Source of the DNA: Lachnospiraceae bacterium NC2008
GTDB lineage: Bacteria; Bacillota; Clostridia; Lachnospirales; Lachnospiraceae
Reading direction: 5' to 3'
Assembly (NCBI GenBank): GCA_000687675.1
Contig: JHWS01000008.1
Coordinates: 1 to 64,000 of the forward strand
Length of the DNA: 64,000 bases
A program made the position numbers and the translations under genes. Within the stretch, counting starts at the first letter, position 1; each line of letters begins with the position of its first letter. The notes below the pieces were generated by a model, which ran no database searches, was not told the origin of the DNA, and was given only the letters and a program-made list of their open reading frames with translations. Below, one piece after another: positions 9,240-19,722 of the stretch.

Positions 9240-10355
9240 TTAATCACCGATTATGTTGACTGCTTTGTATGGCGTTCTATAGTACATGCTCGATACTTTA
9301 ATACCTGTCTTCGGACTGGAAGCATGGCAAACCTGACCGTTACCAATATATATAGCTACGTGGTTTATTCTTCCCCCTCTTGTATAGAATATTAAGTCTC
9401 CTGGCTTAACTGCTGAAAGACTTACTGTTCTACCACACTGTGCCTGTGAACCTGAGTAATGAGGAAGTGATATTCCGTAGTGGGCATATACACTCATTAC
9501 AAATCCTGAACAGTCAGCACCCTTTGTAAGGGATGTTCCTCCCCATACATATGGATTACCAATAAACTGTTTAGCGTACTGGCATATATCAACTCGTACA
9601 TTGGATACACCCTGACCATAGAGAAGTTCTGTCATGGATATAGCCGTTGTAAGCTTTGGTTCAACCTCTACATAATCTGAAGATATATAGGCCTCTTCAT
9701 CATCAAGATCAAGCTTAACCCAGCCATTATCAAGTTCTTCAAGAACCTTAAGTTCCTCACCCTTTGGAAGCTGAGTAATAACTGAACATTCTGTATTAGG
9801 TGCCTCTCTTACTCTTACACCTTCACCTGTAGTTGTTGCTATTGGTGTAATGATTTCATTAGCCTTAGCAAGGGCCATAGGACCAGTAAGTAAGAAATCT
9901 GTTGAAGCATATCCTTCTATCTTTCCTGACTTAATATGAGCCCATCCATCGTCAGTTATCTCATATATCTCGCAGGCATCTCCATTAGACATCTTACCAA
10001 CTAACTTACCATCTCCACTTGGAGTTTCTCTTATGTTAAGATGGTTGTCTACTGAGGCAATACCCAGATTATGATATCCGTAATATGTTGCTTCTTCTTC
10101 ACTTGCAGTCAGGCCTTCTAGATTATCATCTATATCCTTTTCAATACCTGCAGACATAACCGCACCTGTTGTACCAGTCTTATCTCCACCTTCAAGGAAA
10201 TTTGTGGTATAAGTCCAAGTTACCTCATTAGAAGAAACACTAGCTTTATGTTTCTTGTTATGTAATGCTACCAATAACTCTGCTGCACAGGCAATAACAA
10301 CTACGCCTACAACTGCACTTGTTACGATAACAGTAAGTTTTCTTTTTTTAGTCAT
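9240..10355 (-). CDS. SH3b-NlpC/P60 cell-wall peptidase
   Basis: 371 residues. An N-terminal signal-anchor helix (about 8-32) is followed by two bacterial SH3 domains (about 95-160 and 165-235). A C-terminal NlpC/P60 domain (about 255-370) carries catalytic Cys in DCSGFVMSVY and His in INHVAIYIG. Such enzymes cut peptidoglycan stem peptides (usually the D-Glu to diamino acid bond) during growth or remodelling. It lies 6 bp after the Na/Pi cotransporter gene, so the two form an operon. Confidence 0.93.
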   Translation of the reverse strand: MTKKRKLTVIVTSAVVGVVVIACAAELLVALHNKKHKASVSSNEVTWTYTTNFLEGGDKTGTTGAVMSAGIEKDIDDNLEGLTASEEEATYYGYHNLGIASVDNHLNIRETPSGDGKLVGKMSNGDACEIYEITDDGWAHIKSGKIEGYASTDFLLTGPMALAKANEIITPIATTTGEGVRVREAPNTECSVITQLPKGEELKVLEELDNGWVKLDLDDEEAYISSDYVEVEPKLTTAISMTELLYGQGVSNVRVDICQYAKQFIGNPYVWGGTSLTKGADCSGFVMSVYAHYGISLPHYSGSQAQCGRTVSLSAVKPGDLIFYTRGGRINHVAIYIGNGQVCHASSPKTGIKVSSMYYRTPYKAVNIIGD

Positions 10356-10361
10356 AATATG

Positions 10362-12008
10362 TTAAGCTTCTTCCTTCTCAACATGCAAAATATATTTTGC
10401 AACGTTGATAGCATGATCAGCCACACGTTCCAAACTTGATACAACGTCTGAGAAAATCATACCCGCTTCTGCTGTACATTCCTGTTTTGTTAATCTGTCA
10501 ATATGATGCTGCTGAAGTTCTGTTTCCTTACCATCGACATTTTCTTCAAGAGCATAAAGCTCATCAAGAATCTGATCGTTGTTACCAGAAAGCATGTACT
10601 TAATAGCTTTATCAATAAGTGTATTTACAATACCCATCATATCATTAAGTTCTGCCTGAGCCTCCTTAGAGAAATCAACTCCAAGTTCTTTACGTCTCTC
10701 TGCAAGCTCAACGATAGACTGAGCATGGTCACCGATTCTTTCTATATCATTAGCAACATGGAATAAGGCACCGATACCCTTCAAGTCTTCGATTGGAAGA
10801 GTTGACTGGTTAATCTTAACAAGGTAGCTTGTTATAGCCTTGTTCATGAAGTTAATATTCTTCTCCATCTCATAGACCTCATTGATATCATCAGGGTCTA
10901 AGGTAATAAGTGCATTCATAGCACGGTTAAGGTTATCGCTGGCAAGTGAAGCCATACGCTCAAGCTCCTTGATACCATCTACAACAGCTGTTGATGGGTT
11001 AAAGAGAACCTTCTCACCGATGTATTTAAGCTGGAATGGTTCCTTGTAACCAATCTTCTGATCTTTACCAGGAACAACCAGATAAGTAAGCTTTACAATA
11101 AGTGATAAGAAAGGAAGTAATATTACAACCTGGAATATCTTTATTGCTGTATGGGCGTTAGCTATAAATCTACCATCATTAGCTGAGATTGACTTTATAA
11201 ATGAAACTACAGAGTCAGACCATAATCTAAAGATAATAAACATTATTATGGTACCTATGATGTTAAACAAAAGGTGTATCATAGCTGCTCTCTTAGCATC
11301 CTTCTTACCTGTAAGAGAAGCTATAAGAGCTGTTGCACAGGCACCGATATTACAACCAAGGATAACATATAAACATATAGATACGTCAGGCATAAGCCCC
11401 TGCTGTGTAAGTAAAAGAAGTATAGATACAGTAACAGATGATGACTGGATAACCGCTGTTACTACAGTACCAACTAAAACTGCAAGTAAAGGATTCCTGA
11501 GTCCTGCAAAAAAGTTAATTACACTTTCTGATTCCTTCATGCTCTGCATGGCACTGCTCATGGTTGAGATACCCATAAAAAGTACACCGAAACCAAGAAT
11601 AACATTACCAAACTCCTGGAAAGTTTTATTCTTCTTAACAAACATGGTAACCAATACACCTACAAGAATAAATACAGGTGCATATGCAGATAAGTTAAAT
11701 GAAACAAGCTGTGAGGTAACTGTTGTACCGATATTGGCACCAAAGATAACGCCTGCAGCCTGATAAAGATTCATAAGACCTGAGTTAACGAAGCTGACAA
11801 CCATAGCTGTGCAAGCAGATGATGACTGAATAATAGCTGTAAATACAACACCAACTATCATACCTATAAAACGGTTCTTGGTAAATATTTCCAGAATACT
11901 TCGAAGTTTAGCACCGGCGGCTTTTTCAATACCGTCGCTCATAAGATTCATTCCAAGAAGGAATAATCCAAGTCCTCCAACAAGGGTCATCACTTCAGCA
12001 GCGCTCAT
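10362..12008 (-). CDS. Na/Pi cotransporter family protein with C-terminal PhoU-like domain
   Basis: 548 residues. The N-terminal half holds two inverted NptA/PNaS-type membrane repeats, each with the signature QSSS (AIIQSSSACTAM and AVIQSSSVTVSI). The C-terminal 210 residues are helical and PhoU-like (ERIGDHAQSIVELAERR, ERVADHAINVAKYIL). The family imports phosphate with sodium; the PhoU part is thought to regulate this. The start has AGGAG upstream, with a plausible promoter at 12066-12094. Confidence 0.93.
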   Translation of the reverse strand: MSAAEVMTLVGGLGLFLLGMNLMSDGIEKAAGAKLRSILEIFTKNRFIGMIVGVVFTAIIQSSSACTAMVVSFVNSGLMNLYQAAGVIFGANIGTTVTSQLVSFNLSAYAPVFILVGVLVTMFVKKNKTFQEFGNVILGFGVLFMGISTMSSAMQSMKESESVINFFAGLRNPLLAVLVGTVVTAVIQSSSVTVSILLLLTQQGLMPDVSICLYVILGCNIGACATALIASLTGKKDAKRAAMIHLLFNIIGTIIMFIIFRLWSDSVVSFIKSISANDGRFIANAHTAIKIFQVVILLPFLSLIVKLTYLVVPGKDQKIGYKEPFQLKYIGEKVLFNPSTAVVDGIKELERMASLASDNLNRAMNALITLDPDDINEVYEMEKNINFMNKAITSYLVKINQSTLPIEDLKGIGALFHVANDIERIGDHAQSIVELAERRKELGVDFSKEAQAELNDMMGIVNTLIDKAIKYMLSGNNDQILDELYALEENVDGKETELQQHHIDRLTKQECTAEAGMIFSDVVSSLERVADHAINVAKYILHVEKEEA

Positions 12009-12065
12009 TATATCTCCTGTCCTACTTATATAAAGTATCGTATTAATCCTATAACACCATTATTA

Positions 12066-12094
12066 ATAATACGCATACATATATAGTAAAACAA
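12066..12094 (-). promoter_or_regulatory. Candidate promoter of the Na/Pi-NlpC operon
   Basis: -35 TTGTTT (12089-12094), 17-bp spacer, -10 TATTAT (12066-12071). Confidence 0.5.
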
Positions 12095-12106
12095 GTAAAT
12101 ATAATA

Positions 12107-12127
12107 TTTTCGTCGATACTACGAAAA
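12107..12127 (-). terminator. Weak terminator after ribF
   Basis: A 7-bp stem (12107-12113 with 12121-12127) and a 7-nt loop, followed on the minus strand by TATTATATTT. It would end the rimP-ribF operon. Confidence 0.5.
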
Positions 12128-12194
12128 GTGTATAAATAAAAGAATTATTTTTTGTGCATTAAGTCTATATCCTTCTAACGCCTACTAATATAGC

Positions 12195-13112
12195 TTATTT
12201 GCCAAACATTTTCCCATCTTCTATGTCTTTAAGAAGGGCAGCTTTAAGTTCTTCTATCCCGTTAAACTTCATTTCAGGACGTTTAAATGCTTTAATGCTA
12301 ACAAGTGCCTCTTCACCATAAACGTCCTCGTCAAAGTCATAGATATATGTTTCTATAGTAATCTGATTCTCTTTATTAACTGTTGGCTTATAACCTATAT
12401 TTGTAATACTTCTATATGTATCACCATGAATCTGGGTTTCTGAATAGTAAACGCCTTTTTCAGGAAGAATCTTATTGTCTTCTGGTATTAGGTTAATTGT
12501 TGGAAAACCTATACTAGTTCCAAGATGGGCTCCATGCATAATCTTTCCAATAAAGGAATAAGGTCTGCCAAGCATATCTCCCACCTGACCAAGATTGCCA
12601 TCAGATAATGTCTTTCTTATCCTTGAAGAACTAATAACCTCGTCTTTATACCATAGTTTTTCCAGCTGCTTAACCTTAAAACCACAGATGCCTTCATATT
12701 TCTTCATTAGGTCTAGATTTCCTAGTCCCTTATAGCCAAATGAAAGGTCCTCTGTACATACAATAATTCTTGCGTGAAGATAATCCCTAAGATAAGTAGT
12801 AATAAAATCCTCCGCTGATATAGCCATAGTTTCAGCAACAGCTGGAAACTCAATAAGATAGTCCACTCCCATCTTTGATAAGAGGCTTCTCTTCTCACTT
12901 TTTGTAGTAAGAGCCATACCATCCTCTAAACCAAGAAATACTGAAACCGAAGGTTCAAAGGTAAAGACAACAGACTTAAGTCCAAAGTTCTTGGCCTTTA
13001 AAATCTCTTCAAGGAGAATCTGATGTCCCTTATGAAGTCCGTCAAACTTTCCTATAACAACAGCTGTCTCTTCATTTAATTTAAATTCTGTTTTATCCTT
13101 AATAATCTGCAT
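12195..13112 (-). CDS. ribF: Bifunctional riboflavin kinase/FAD synthetase
   Basis: 305 residues. The N-terminal FMN adenylyltransferase domain shows GKFDGLHKGHQ (HxGH-like nucleotidyltransferase motif). The C-terminal riboflavin kinase domain shows GRPYSFIGKIMHG and GFPTINL. It converts riboflavin to FMN and FAD in the cytoplasm. It is the last gene of the translation operon, 11 bp after truB, a common Firmicute arrangement. Confidence 0.97.
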   Translation of the reverse strand: MQIIKDKTEFKLNEETAVVIGKFDGLHKGHQILLEEILKAKNFGLKSVVFTFEPSVSVFLGLEDGMALTTKSEKRSLLSKMGVDYLIEFPAVAETMAISAEDFITTYLRDYLHARIIVCTEDLSFGYKGLGNLDLMKKYEGICGFKVKQLEKLWYKDEVISSSRIRKTLSDGNLGQVGDMLGRPYSFIGKIMHGAHLGTSIGFPTINLIPEDNKILPEKGVYYSETQIHGDTYRSITNIGYKPTVNKENQITIETYIYDFDEDVYGEEALVSIKAFKRPEMKFNGIEELKAALLKDIEDGKMFGK

Positions 13113-13123
13113 ATAAACTATGT

Positions 13124-14026
13124 TTAACCTATGGGAAATATTTTGTAAGGCATAAGTATATTCTTAGCTGCATCAAACCTATATAAAGCAAAGAATACAT
13201 CCTCTGTATTATGAACCCTGTATATCTTATCGGGCTCTGGATTTATCTCCTCTTCAAAACATGTAAGGTAAAGCGGATTGCCATTATCAATCTTTACCTT
13301 ATACTCCTTCTTTACCTTCAAACATTCATATATGTCAAATGCCTCTTCAACTGAAAGAAGAATATCTTCAATACGACCGGCTTTAGCAATCTCTTCAACC
13401 TGAGCTAAGGTATAGGCATCTTTTATTTCAAAGCCACCTACTCTTGTTCTGGTAAGTTTATCCATACAGCCACCGCAGCCAAGCTTATCCCCTATATCCC
13501 TGCAAAGTGATCTGATATAAGTTCCCTTAGAACAGTCAATATTCATAATTACATAAGGAAGGTTTATATCAGTAATTTCAATAGAATTAATATGAATTCT
13601 TCTTGGCTTTCTTTCTATTACCACACCTTGCCTTGCAAGTTCATAAAGCTTCTTACCATCAACTTTAAGAGCACTGTACATAGGTGGAACCTGGTCGTAG
13701 TCTCCTACAAAAGAATTAACAGCCTCTATAACTTCTTCCCTGCTTACATTAACCTCATTAGTTTCTAAAACCTTTCCTGAAGTATCTTCAGTATCAGTAG
13801 AAGTACCAAGAAGCATAACAGCTTCATAGGTCTTGGTTCTATCTGTAAGCATGTCACAAAGTTTTGTTCCATTACCTAAACAAACCGGAAGCACGCCTCT
13901 TGCAAGAGGATCTAGCGTTCCGGTATGTCCTATCTTCCTTATCTTCAATATGCCTCGAAGGACTGCAACCACATCAAATGATGTGTAGCCTTCTTCTTTG
14001 TATATATTAATTATTCCGTTTAACAT
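13124..14026 (-). CDS. truB: tRNA pseudouridine55 synthase
   Basis: 300 residues. The catalytic motif HTGTLDPLARGVLPVCLG (Asp nucleophile) is near residue 40. YSALKVDGKKLYELAR and KGTYIRSLCRDIG follow. TruB makes the universal T-loop pseudouridine of tRNAs. It lies between nrnA and ribF with gaps of 9 and 11 bp. Confidence 0.97.
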   Translation of the reverse strand: MLNGIINIYKEEGYTSFDVVAVLRGILKIRKIGHTGTLDPLARGVLPVCLGNGTKLCDMLTDRTKTYEAVMLLGTSTDTEDTSGKVLETNEVNVSREEVIEAVNSFVGDYDQVPPMYSALKVDGKKLYELARQGVVIERKPRRIHINSIEITDINLPYVIMNIDCSKGTYIRSLCRDIGDKLGCGGCMDKLTRTRVGGFEIKDAYTLAQVEEIAKAGRIEDILLSVEEAFDIYECLKVKKEYKVKIDNGNPLYLTCFEEEINPEPDKIYRVHNTEDVFFALYRFDAAKNILMPYKIFPIG

Positions 14027-14035
14027 ATAACCTAT

Positions 14036-14986
14036 TTATTTCATAATCTTAGCAAGCTCATCGATAGCAAGTTTTTCTGCATCTAGTACACTTGCTTTAA
14101 CATCACATCCAGCAGCTCTAACGTGTCCGCCGCCGCCAAAATGCTGAGATATTAAAGAAACATCATAATCATCGCTTGTTGAGCGGAAACTAATCTTACT
14201 TGTCTCTTCATTCTTATAATATATAAGAACTGCAACCTTGGCTTCTCTGGTAATTCGAAGAAGTTCAACGCAGCCTTCAAAGTCTTCTTTAGTAGCACCA
14301 AACTCTTCCATAAGCTCTTTGTCAGCAAGTCCTACAATGACCTTACCATCAAAGTAAAGTTTAGAATCAAGTACTATCCTGCTCTGGAATCTGTTCTGCT
14401 TATATGTCTTCTCAAAAAATGTATTATCAAGAAGATCAGAAAAATCAAAACCATATTCAACAAGTGATGCAACAGTCTTAAGCGTCTTAGGAGTAGTAGA
14501 TGAATATCTGAACACTCCTGTATCATGAGCTATTCCCATATAAATAAGAGTAGCAATATCCTTGTCTATAAACTCTTTATCAATAATGTCATATATAAGT
14601 TCTGCTGTTGATGAAGCTCCTGCAACAACATAGTTAACCATAGAGCTCCCCTCTGCGTTGCTCTTATGATGGTCAATATTAATTGTCTTACCAGCCTTGG
14701 AATATATATCCATGGTTCCCGTTCTATCCGGAACGGAATCAAGCACTATAAATGCATCAAAGATAATATCGCTCTTAAAAGATGAATCAATATCATCTAC
14801 AGCTGGTATGGAGTTAAATGCTGAAGAAGGTTTCTGTAAAAAGACCTTAACATCTGCCTCTGGCATCCTTTTTTTTAAGTAAAGATAAAGAGCCAGACAA
14901 GAACCAATACAGTCCCCATCTGGTCGCTCGTGTCCAGTAATAGCTATGCTTTTTAAACCTTTTACTTCATCATAAATATTAAACAT
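14036..14986 (-). CDS. nrnA: DHH-family nanoRNase/pAp phosphatase
   Basis: 316 residues with DHH motifs (GHERPDGDCIGS, VLDS, DHHKSN) and the C-terminal DHHA1 motif GGGHVRAAGCD. The family degrades 2-5-nt RNAs and dephosphorylates pAp; some members also hydrolyse pApA or pGpG from cyclic dinucleotides. That is notable given the many diguanylate cyclases here and the absence of an EAL or HD-GYP gene. It is 2 bp downstream of rbfA. Confidence 0.93.
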   Translation of the reverse strand: MFNIYDEVKGLKSIAITGHERPDGDCIGSCLALYLYLKKRMPEADVKVFLQKPSSAFNSIPAVDDIDSSFKSDIIFDAFIVLDSVPDRTGTMDIYSKAGKTINIDHHKSNAEGSSMVNYVVAGASSTAELIYDIIDKEFIDKDIATLIYMGIAHDTGVFRYSSTTPKTLKTVASLVEYGFDFSDLLDNTFFEKTYKQNRFQSRIVLDSKLYFDGKVIVGLADKELMEEFGATKEDFEGCVELLRITREAKVAVLIYYKNEETSKISFRSTSDDYDVSLISQHFGGGGHVRAAGCDVKASVLDAEKLAIDELAKIMK

Positions 14987-14988
14987 GC

Positions 14989-15360
14989 TTACTCTTCATC
15001 TGGCTTAATATTCTTATTAGCCTCTTCAATAAGTTTAGACATATGATTACCATATGCTATAGAATTATCAACATAAAATCTAAGCTCTGGAGTATTTCTA
15101 AGATTAACTCTTCTGGCAAGTTCTCTCTTAAGATATCCTTCAGCAGACTGCACTCCCTTAAGAGCGTCGCTAATCTTATCTTCATCGCAAAGGAAACTTA
15201 CATATACCTTACAAGTTTTAAGATCTGGAGCAACTTCTACATCGGTTACTGATGTAAATGCTGGAACCCTAGGATCTTTTATTCCATCACGAAAAAGTTC
15301 TGCCAGTGTCTTTAATACTTCAGAATTAATTCTTGTATTTTTTACACTATTCTTTCTCAT
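14989..15360 (-). CDS. rbfA: Ribosome-binding factor A
   Basis: 123 residues with the single KH-like fold and typical motifs (DPRVPAFTSVTDVEVAPDLK, LRNTPELRFYVD). RbfA assists late 30S maturation. It follows infB by 45 bp in the standard order. Confidence 0.97.
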   Translation of the reverse strand: MRKNSVKNTRINSEVLKTLAELFRDGIKDPRVPAFTSVTDVEVAPDLKTCKVYVSFLCDEDKISDALKGVQSAEGYLKRELARRVNLRNTPELRFYVDNSIAYGNHMSKLIEEANKNIKPDEE

Positions 15361-15405
15361 TATATTACCATACCTTTCATAAAAGGCAGCCTATAGGCAA
15401 GGTTC

Positions 15406-18162
15406 CTATCTAGGAACCTCAACCATAATATATGCTTCAACAATATCAAGTTCTTTCATCTGATCAAAGCCATCAAATACAAGACCACACTCATATCCAG
15501 CCTTAACTTCCTTAACATCGTCCTTGAATCTCTTAAGTGATGCAAGATCACCTTCGAAGATCTGCTCGCCTTCACGAGTGATTCTAACCTTACATCCTCT
15601 CTGGAATTCACCGTCAAGTACGTATGAACCTGCAATATTACCAATAGCAGAAGCCTTGAATATCTGACGAACTTCAGCATGACCAATAACCTTTTCTTCG
15701 AATACTGGATCAAGAAGTCCCTTCATAGCTGCTTCCATCTCTTCTATTGCCTGGTAGATTACTCTATAAAGTCTGATATCTACGCCTTCGTGTTCAGCTG
15801 TCTGCTTAGCAACAGCATCTGGTCTAACGTTGAAACCGATGATAATAGCGCTTGAAGCACTAGCAAGTACTACATCGGATTCGTTGATTGCACCAACACC
15901 GCCGTGGATAACCTTAACGATAACCTCATCATTAGAAAGCTTAACAAGTGACTGCTTAACAGCTTCAACTGAACCCTGTACGTCAGCCTTAATAATAATA
16001 TTAAGTTCCTTAAGGTTACCTTCCTGAATCTTAGAATAAAGTTCATCAAGACTCATCTTGCTCTTTGTCTCTTCAAGGAGCTTAGCCTTGTTCTGTGCGA
16101 TAAATGTCTCAGCGTACTGCTTAGCTTCCTTATCGTTGCTGTGACAGATAAATATCTCACCAGCATTAGGAACATCGTTAAGACCAAGAATCTCAACTGG
16201 AGTTGAAGGACCTGCTTCCTTAACTCTTCTTCCCTTATCATCAACCATGGCTCTTACCTTACCATGTGAAGCACCTGCTGATATAAAGTCACCAACTCTA
16301 AGTGTACCCTTCTGAACAAGTACTGTAGCAACTGGACCACGTCCCTTATCAAGCTCTGCTTCGATAATAAGACCTCTTGCACGTCTGTTAGGATTAGCCT
16401 TAAGTTCAAGAACTTCAGCAGAAAGAAGAATCATCTCAAGGAGACTTTCAATACCTTCACCTGTCTTAGCTGATACGCCAGCGAAGATTGTCTGTCCGCC
16501 CCAGTCTTCTGCAATAAGACCATACTCTGTAAGTTCCTGCTTAACTCTATCGATGTTAGCACCTGGCTTATCAATCTTGTTAACAGCTACGATAATTTCG
16601 ATACCAGCAGCCTTAGCATGGTTAATAGCTTCTACTGTCTGAGGCATAACACCATCATCAGCAGCTACAACAAGGATAGCGATATCTGTTGAGTTAGCAC
16701 CACGCATACGCATAGATGTAAATGCTTCATGACCTGGTGTATCAAGGAATGTAATATTCTTACCCTTGATATTAACTGTATAAGCACCGATGTGCTGTGT
16801 GATACCACCAGCCTCACGGTCTGTAACATTTGTTTTTCTAATAGCATCAAGAAGTGAAGTTTTACCGTGGTCAACGTGACCCATAACACAGATTACAGGT
16901 GGTCTTTCCTTAAGCTTCTCTGCTGGTTCTTCCTCTTCTTTAAGAAGTTCAGCGATAACATCAACCTTCTCTTCCTGCTCGCACATGATTTCATAATCAA
17001 GTGCTATCTCTTCTGCCTTTTCAAATGGAATCTGTGAGTTAACAGTTACCATCTCACCAAGCATAAAGAGTTTCTTAATAATTGCAGATGGCTGAATCTT
17101 CATCTTATCAGCAAGTTCCTTGATAGTAATCTGCTCGCCAACTGTAATTACCTTAATATCATCTTCTACAACTTCTTCCTTAACCTTAACTGGCTTCTGG
17201 AACTTACCAGCCTTAGAGTTACGGTCCTTACCAAGTTTCATCTCGTTATCATCTTCGTAGAAGAGATCCTTGTTATTCTTTCTATCTCTGTCTTTGCCCT
17301 TATCTCTATGTCTACCTTCATTGTTTTCTGGCATAGAAGGTGCAGCACCTGCAAATGACTTACCAGCAGGTCTCTGGCCTGGTCTAGAATTATCGAATGG
17401 TCTCTGACCTGGTCTTGACTGGTTATCTCTTGGAGCAAAGCCTCTGCTTGGGCCTCTATCCTGATTTCTGTCTCTTACCTGACCGCCCTGAGCTGGTCTA
17501 AATCCACGCTGGTCACCCTCGCGTGATGGCTGAGCTACTTCTCTCTCTGGAGCATTCTGTGCCTTCTCAGCTTCCTGAGCCTTAAGCATCTCCTGCTCTT
17601 TAGCAAGTCTTCTATCTGTAGCCTGCTGAGCTCTGTCGATCATATTTTCTCTAGGCTTAATTGGACCAGATGGTCTCTGACCGTACTGGTTACCAAATCT
17701 GTTATCCTGATTCTGTGGTCTGTATGTACCGCCGCCATTACGTCTGTCTGGCTGAGCATTTCTCTGGTTTCTCTGCTCGTTACCTACGATAATGATAGCT
17801 TTCTTCTTCTTAAGAGGTGGCTGTTGCTTAGATGCCTGATCTTCTGGCTTCTTAGCTTCTTCTTTATTTTCAGTTGGCTTTTCTGTCGCCTTCTCAGCTG
17901 GCTTTTCTTCAGCCTTAGGTGCAACTTTTGAAGCTGGCTTCTCAGCCTTTTCTTCCTTTGTTACAGCTGGTGCAGCATCTTCACCGCCTGCTTTTTTATA
18001 TCCTAATTTCCCAAGTTCAGGAATAATAAGGGCTTCCTCCTCTGGAGTAATACCACTCTGAGCTTTCTTACCGGCTACGCCTTTGCTCTCTAATAACTCG
18101 ATAACTTTATTATTATCAAGTCCCTCATACTCCTTCGAAAATTGACTAATTCTTTTACTCAT
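15406..18162 (-). CDS. infB: Translation initiation factor IF-2
   Basis: 918 residues. A long low-complexity N-terminus (about 60-330: Lys/Glu/Ala-rich, then Arg/Gln/Gly-rich) precedes the IF2_N domain and the GTPase G domain. G1 is [15 protein letters not shown]3 DTPGHEAF and G4 NKID. Domains II to IV follow. IF-2 places initiator tRNA on the ribosome. The R/Q/G-rich segment (repeats of [16 protein letters not shown] type) is unusually long and probably disordered. Confidence 0.98.
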   Translation of the reverse strand: MSKRISQFSKEYEGLDNNKVIELLESKGVAGKKAQSGITPEEEALIIPELGKLGYKKAGGEDAAPAVTKEEKAEKPASKVAPKAEEKPAEKATEKPTENKEEAKKPEDQASKQQPPLKKKKAIIIVGNEQRNQRNAQPDRRNGGGTYRPQNQDNRFGNQYGQRPSGPIKPRENMIDRAQQATDRRLAKEQEMLKAQEAEKAQNAPEREVAQPSREGDQRGFRPAQGGQVRDRNQDRGPSRGFAPRDNQSRPGQRPFDNSRPGQRPAGKSFAGAAPSMPENNEGRHRDKGKDRDRKNNKDLFYEDDNEMKLGKDRNSKAGKFQKPVKVKEEVVEDDIKVITVGEQITIKELADKMKIQPSAIIKKLFMLGEMVTVNSQIPFEKAEEIALDYEIMCEQEEKVDVIAELLKEEEEPAEKLKERPPVICVMGHVDHGKTSLLDAIRKTNVTDREAGGITQHIGAYTVNIKGKNITFLDTPGHEAFTSMRMRGANSTDIAILVVAADDGVMPQTVEAINHAKAAGIEIIVAVNKIDKPGANIDRVKQELTEYGLIAEDWGGQTIFAGVSAKTGEGIESLLEMILLSAEVLELKANPNRRARGLIIEAELDKGRGPVATVLVQKGTLRVGDFISAGASHGKVRAMVDDKGRRVKEAGPSTPVEILGLNDVPNAGEIFICHSNDKEAKQYAETFIAQNKAKLLEETKSKMSLDELYSKIQEGNLKELNIIIKADVQGSVEAVKQSLVKLSNDEVIVKVIHGGVGAINESDVVLASASSAIIIGFNVRPDAVAKQTAEHEGVDIRLYRVIYQAIEEMEAAMKGLLDPVFEEKVIGHAEVRQIFKASAIGNIAGSYVLDGEFQRGCKVRITREGEQIFEGDLASLKRFKDDVKEVKAGYECGLVFDGFDQMKELDIVEAYIMVEVPR

Positions 18163-18165
18163 CTA

Positions 18166-18492
18166 TTACTCCTCCATCTCCCTGAAACTATCGTATTTCT
18201 TAACTATGCTACTGGCAAAACCTGGGTCATTAACCGATAGGGAAGCTCGCATCTCAGTTCCCGTCCATTTCCCTAGTTCTTCTTTTGAACCAAGTTCTAT
18301 AATTGGCACTTCATAAAAAGTACACATGTCATGAAAATTCTTTTTTGTATTGTTCGAAGCATCCTCCGCTACTATTACAAGCTGGGACCTTCCTTCCTTA
18401 ACACACTTCTCCGTCATAAACTCTCCGCCAGATAACTTTCCAGCTTTCTTAGCAAGACCAAGAAGTGACAAAACTTTGTTACTATCTGCCAA
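18166..18492 (-). CDS. L7Ae/YlxQ-family RNA-binding protein
   Basis: 108 residues. The L7Ae-type K-turn-binding fold is suggested by LLGLAKKAGKLSGGEFMTEKCVKEGRSQLVIVAEDAS and the conserved position between nusA and infB. YlxQ function in vivo is poorly known. YlxR, which normally lies between nusA and ylxQ, is absent: only 34 bp separate this gene from nusA. The ORF ends 3 bp before infB. Confidence 0.88.
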   Translation of the reverse strand: MADSNKVLSLLGLAKKAGKLSGGEFMTEKCVKEGRSQLVIVAEDASNNTKKNFHDMCTFYEVPIIELGSKEELGKWTGTEMRASLSVNDPGFASSIVKKYDSFREMEE

Positions 18493-18526
18493 TAATTGAC
18501 TCCTTTACCAGTATTAACTAAGAATA

Positions 18527-19696
18527 TTATTCTTCTGTAGTTTCTGGTGCTTCTTCTACTACATCAGCACCCTCTTCGTCTGTATATTCAACTTCGTCTT
18601 CATAATCGTATTCTTCATCATCCATGTAGTCTTCGATTCTGAATCCGTAAGCATCCTTAGCCTGTGTTTCAGACTTAATATCAATCTTGTAATTTGTAAG
18701 CTTAGCAGCAAGTCTAGCATTCTGACCAGCCTTACCAATAGCAAGTGAAAGCTGTGAATCAGGTACTACTACGTTTGCTGTCTTCTCATCAGGATCAGCG
18801 AATACATTAACGATCTGAGCTGGTGATAAAGCATTCTTAATAAGGTTACCTGGGTTATCATCGTAGCAGATGATATCAATCTTCTCACCACGAAGTTCCT
18901 TAACGATAGCATTAACTCTGGCACCGTTAACACCTACGCAAGCACCAACTGGATCTACGTTCTCATTGTTAGAGATAACAGCCATCTTTGTACGGCTACC
19001 TGGCTCTCTTGCAATAGACATAATTTCTACTGTGCCATCTTTAATCTCTGTAACTTCTTCTTCAAAAAGTCTTCTAACAAGGTCTGGATGAGTTCTGCTG
19101 ACCTTAATCTTTGATCCCTTAGGAGTAGACTTAACTTCAAGAACAAAGAACTTCATTCTTTCGTTTGAAGAATATTTTTCATTAGGAACCATCTCGTTCT
19201 CTTCAAGTGTAGCATCAGCCTTACCAAGGTTAATAATAAGGTTTCTACCTACCTTACGTGTGATAACACCTGTGATGATATCCTTTTCTTTAGCATGGAA
19301 CTGGTTATATACAACATTTCTTTCTTCTTCTCTAATCTTCTGAGTAATAACACTCTTAGCATTAGTTGTTGCAATACGGCCAAACTCCTTAGAGTTAATC
19401 TCAACATCAACAAATCCGCCAACTTCAGCCTTTGGATCGATGTGTCTAGCTTCATCAAGTGAAATCTCAATAGCTGGATCCATAACATCATCAGCAAGTT
19501 CGATAACTTCCTTTGTAGCTATTACATGGAATTCACATGTATCTCTATCAATGTCAACCCTTACATTGTCAGCACTCTTGAAGTGGTTCTTGCATGCTGT
19601 AACAAGTGAGTTGCTAATAGCCTCAAATAAGGCTTCTTTGCTAATCTCTTTTTCTCTCTCTAAAAGATCTAAAGCTTCCATTAACTCTGTGTTCAT
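18527..19696 (-). CDS. nusA: Transcription termination/antitermination factor NusA
   Basis: 389 residues. The N-terminal RNA-polymerase-binding domain (1-125), S1 domain (about 135-200) and two KH domains (VGACVGVNGARVNAIVKEL; AIGKAGQNARLAAKL) are present. A short acidic tail (DDEEYDYEDEVEYTDEEG) replaces the C-terminal repeats of Proteobacteria, as in other Firmicutes. NusA modulates pausing, termination and antitermination. Its operon leader carries a terminator-like hairpin, so autoregulation is conceivable. Confidence 0.97.
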   Translation of the reverse strand: MNTELMEALDLLEREKEISKEALFEAISNSLVTACKNHFKSADNVRVDIDRDTCEFHVIATKEVIELADDVMDPAIEISLDEARHIDPKAEVGGFVDVEINSKEFGRIATTNAKSVITQKIREEERNVVYNQFHAKEKDIITGVITRKVGRNLIINLGKADATLEENEMVPNEKYSSNERMKFFVLEVKSTPKGSKIKVSRTHPDLVRRLFEEEVTEIKDGTVEIMSIAREPGSRTKMAVISNNENVDPVGACVGVNGARVNAIVKELRGEKIDIICYDDNPGNLIKNALSPAQIVNVFADPDEKTANVVVPDSQLSLAIGKAGQNARLAAKLTNYKIDIKSETQAKDAYGFRIEDYMDDEEYDYEDEVEYTDEEGADVVEEAPETTEE

Positions 19697-19722
19697 TATT
19701 TAATCCTCCTAATAATATACCT

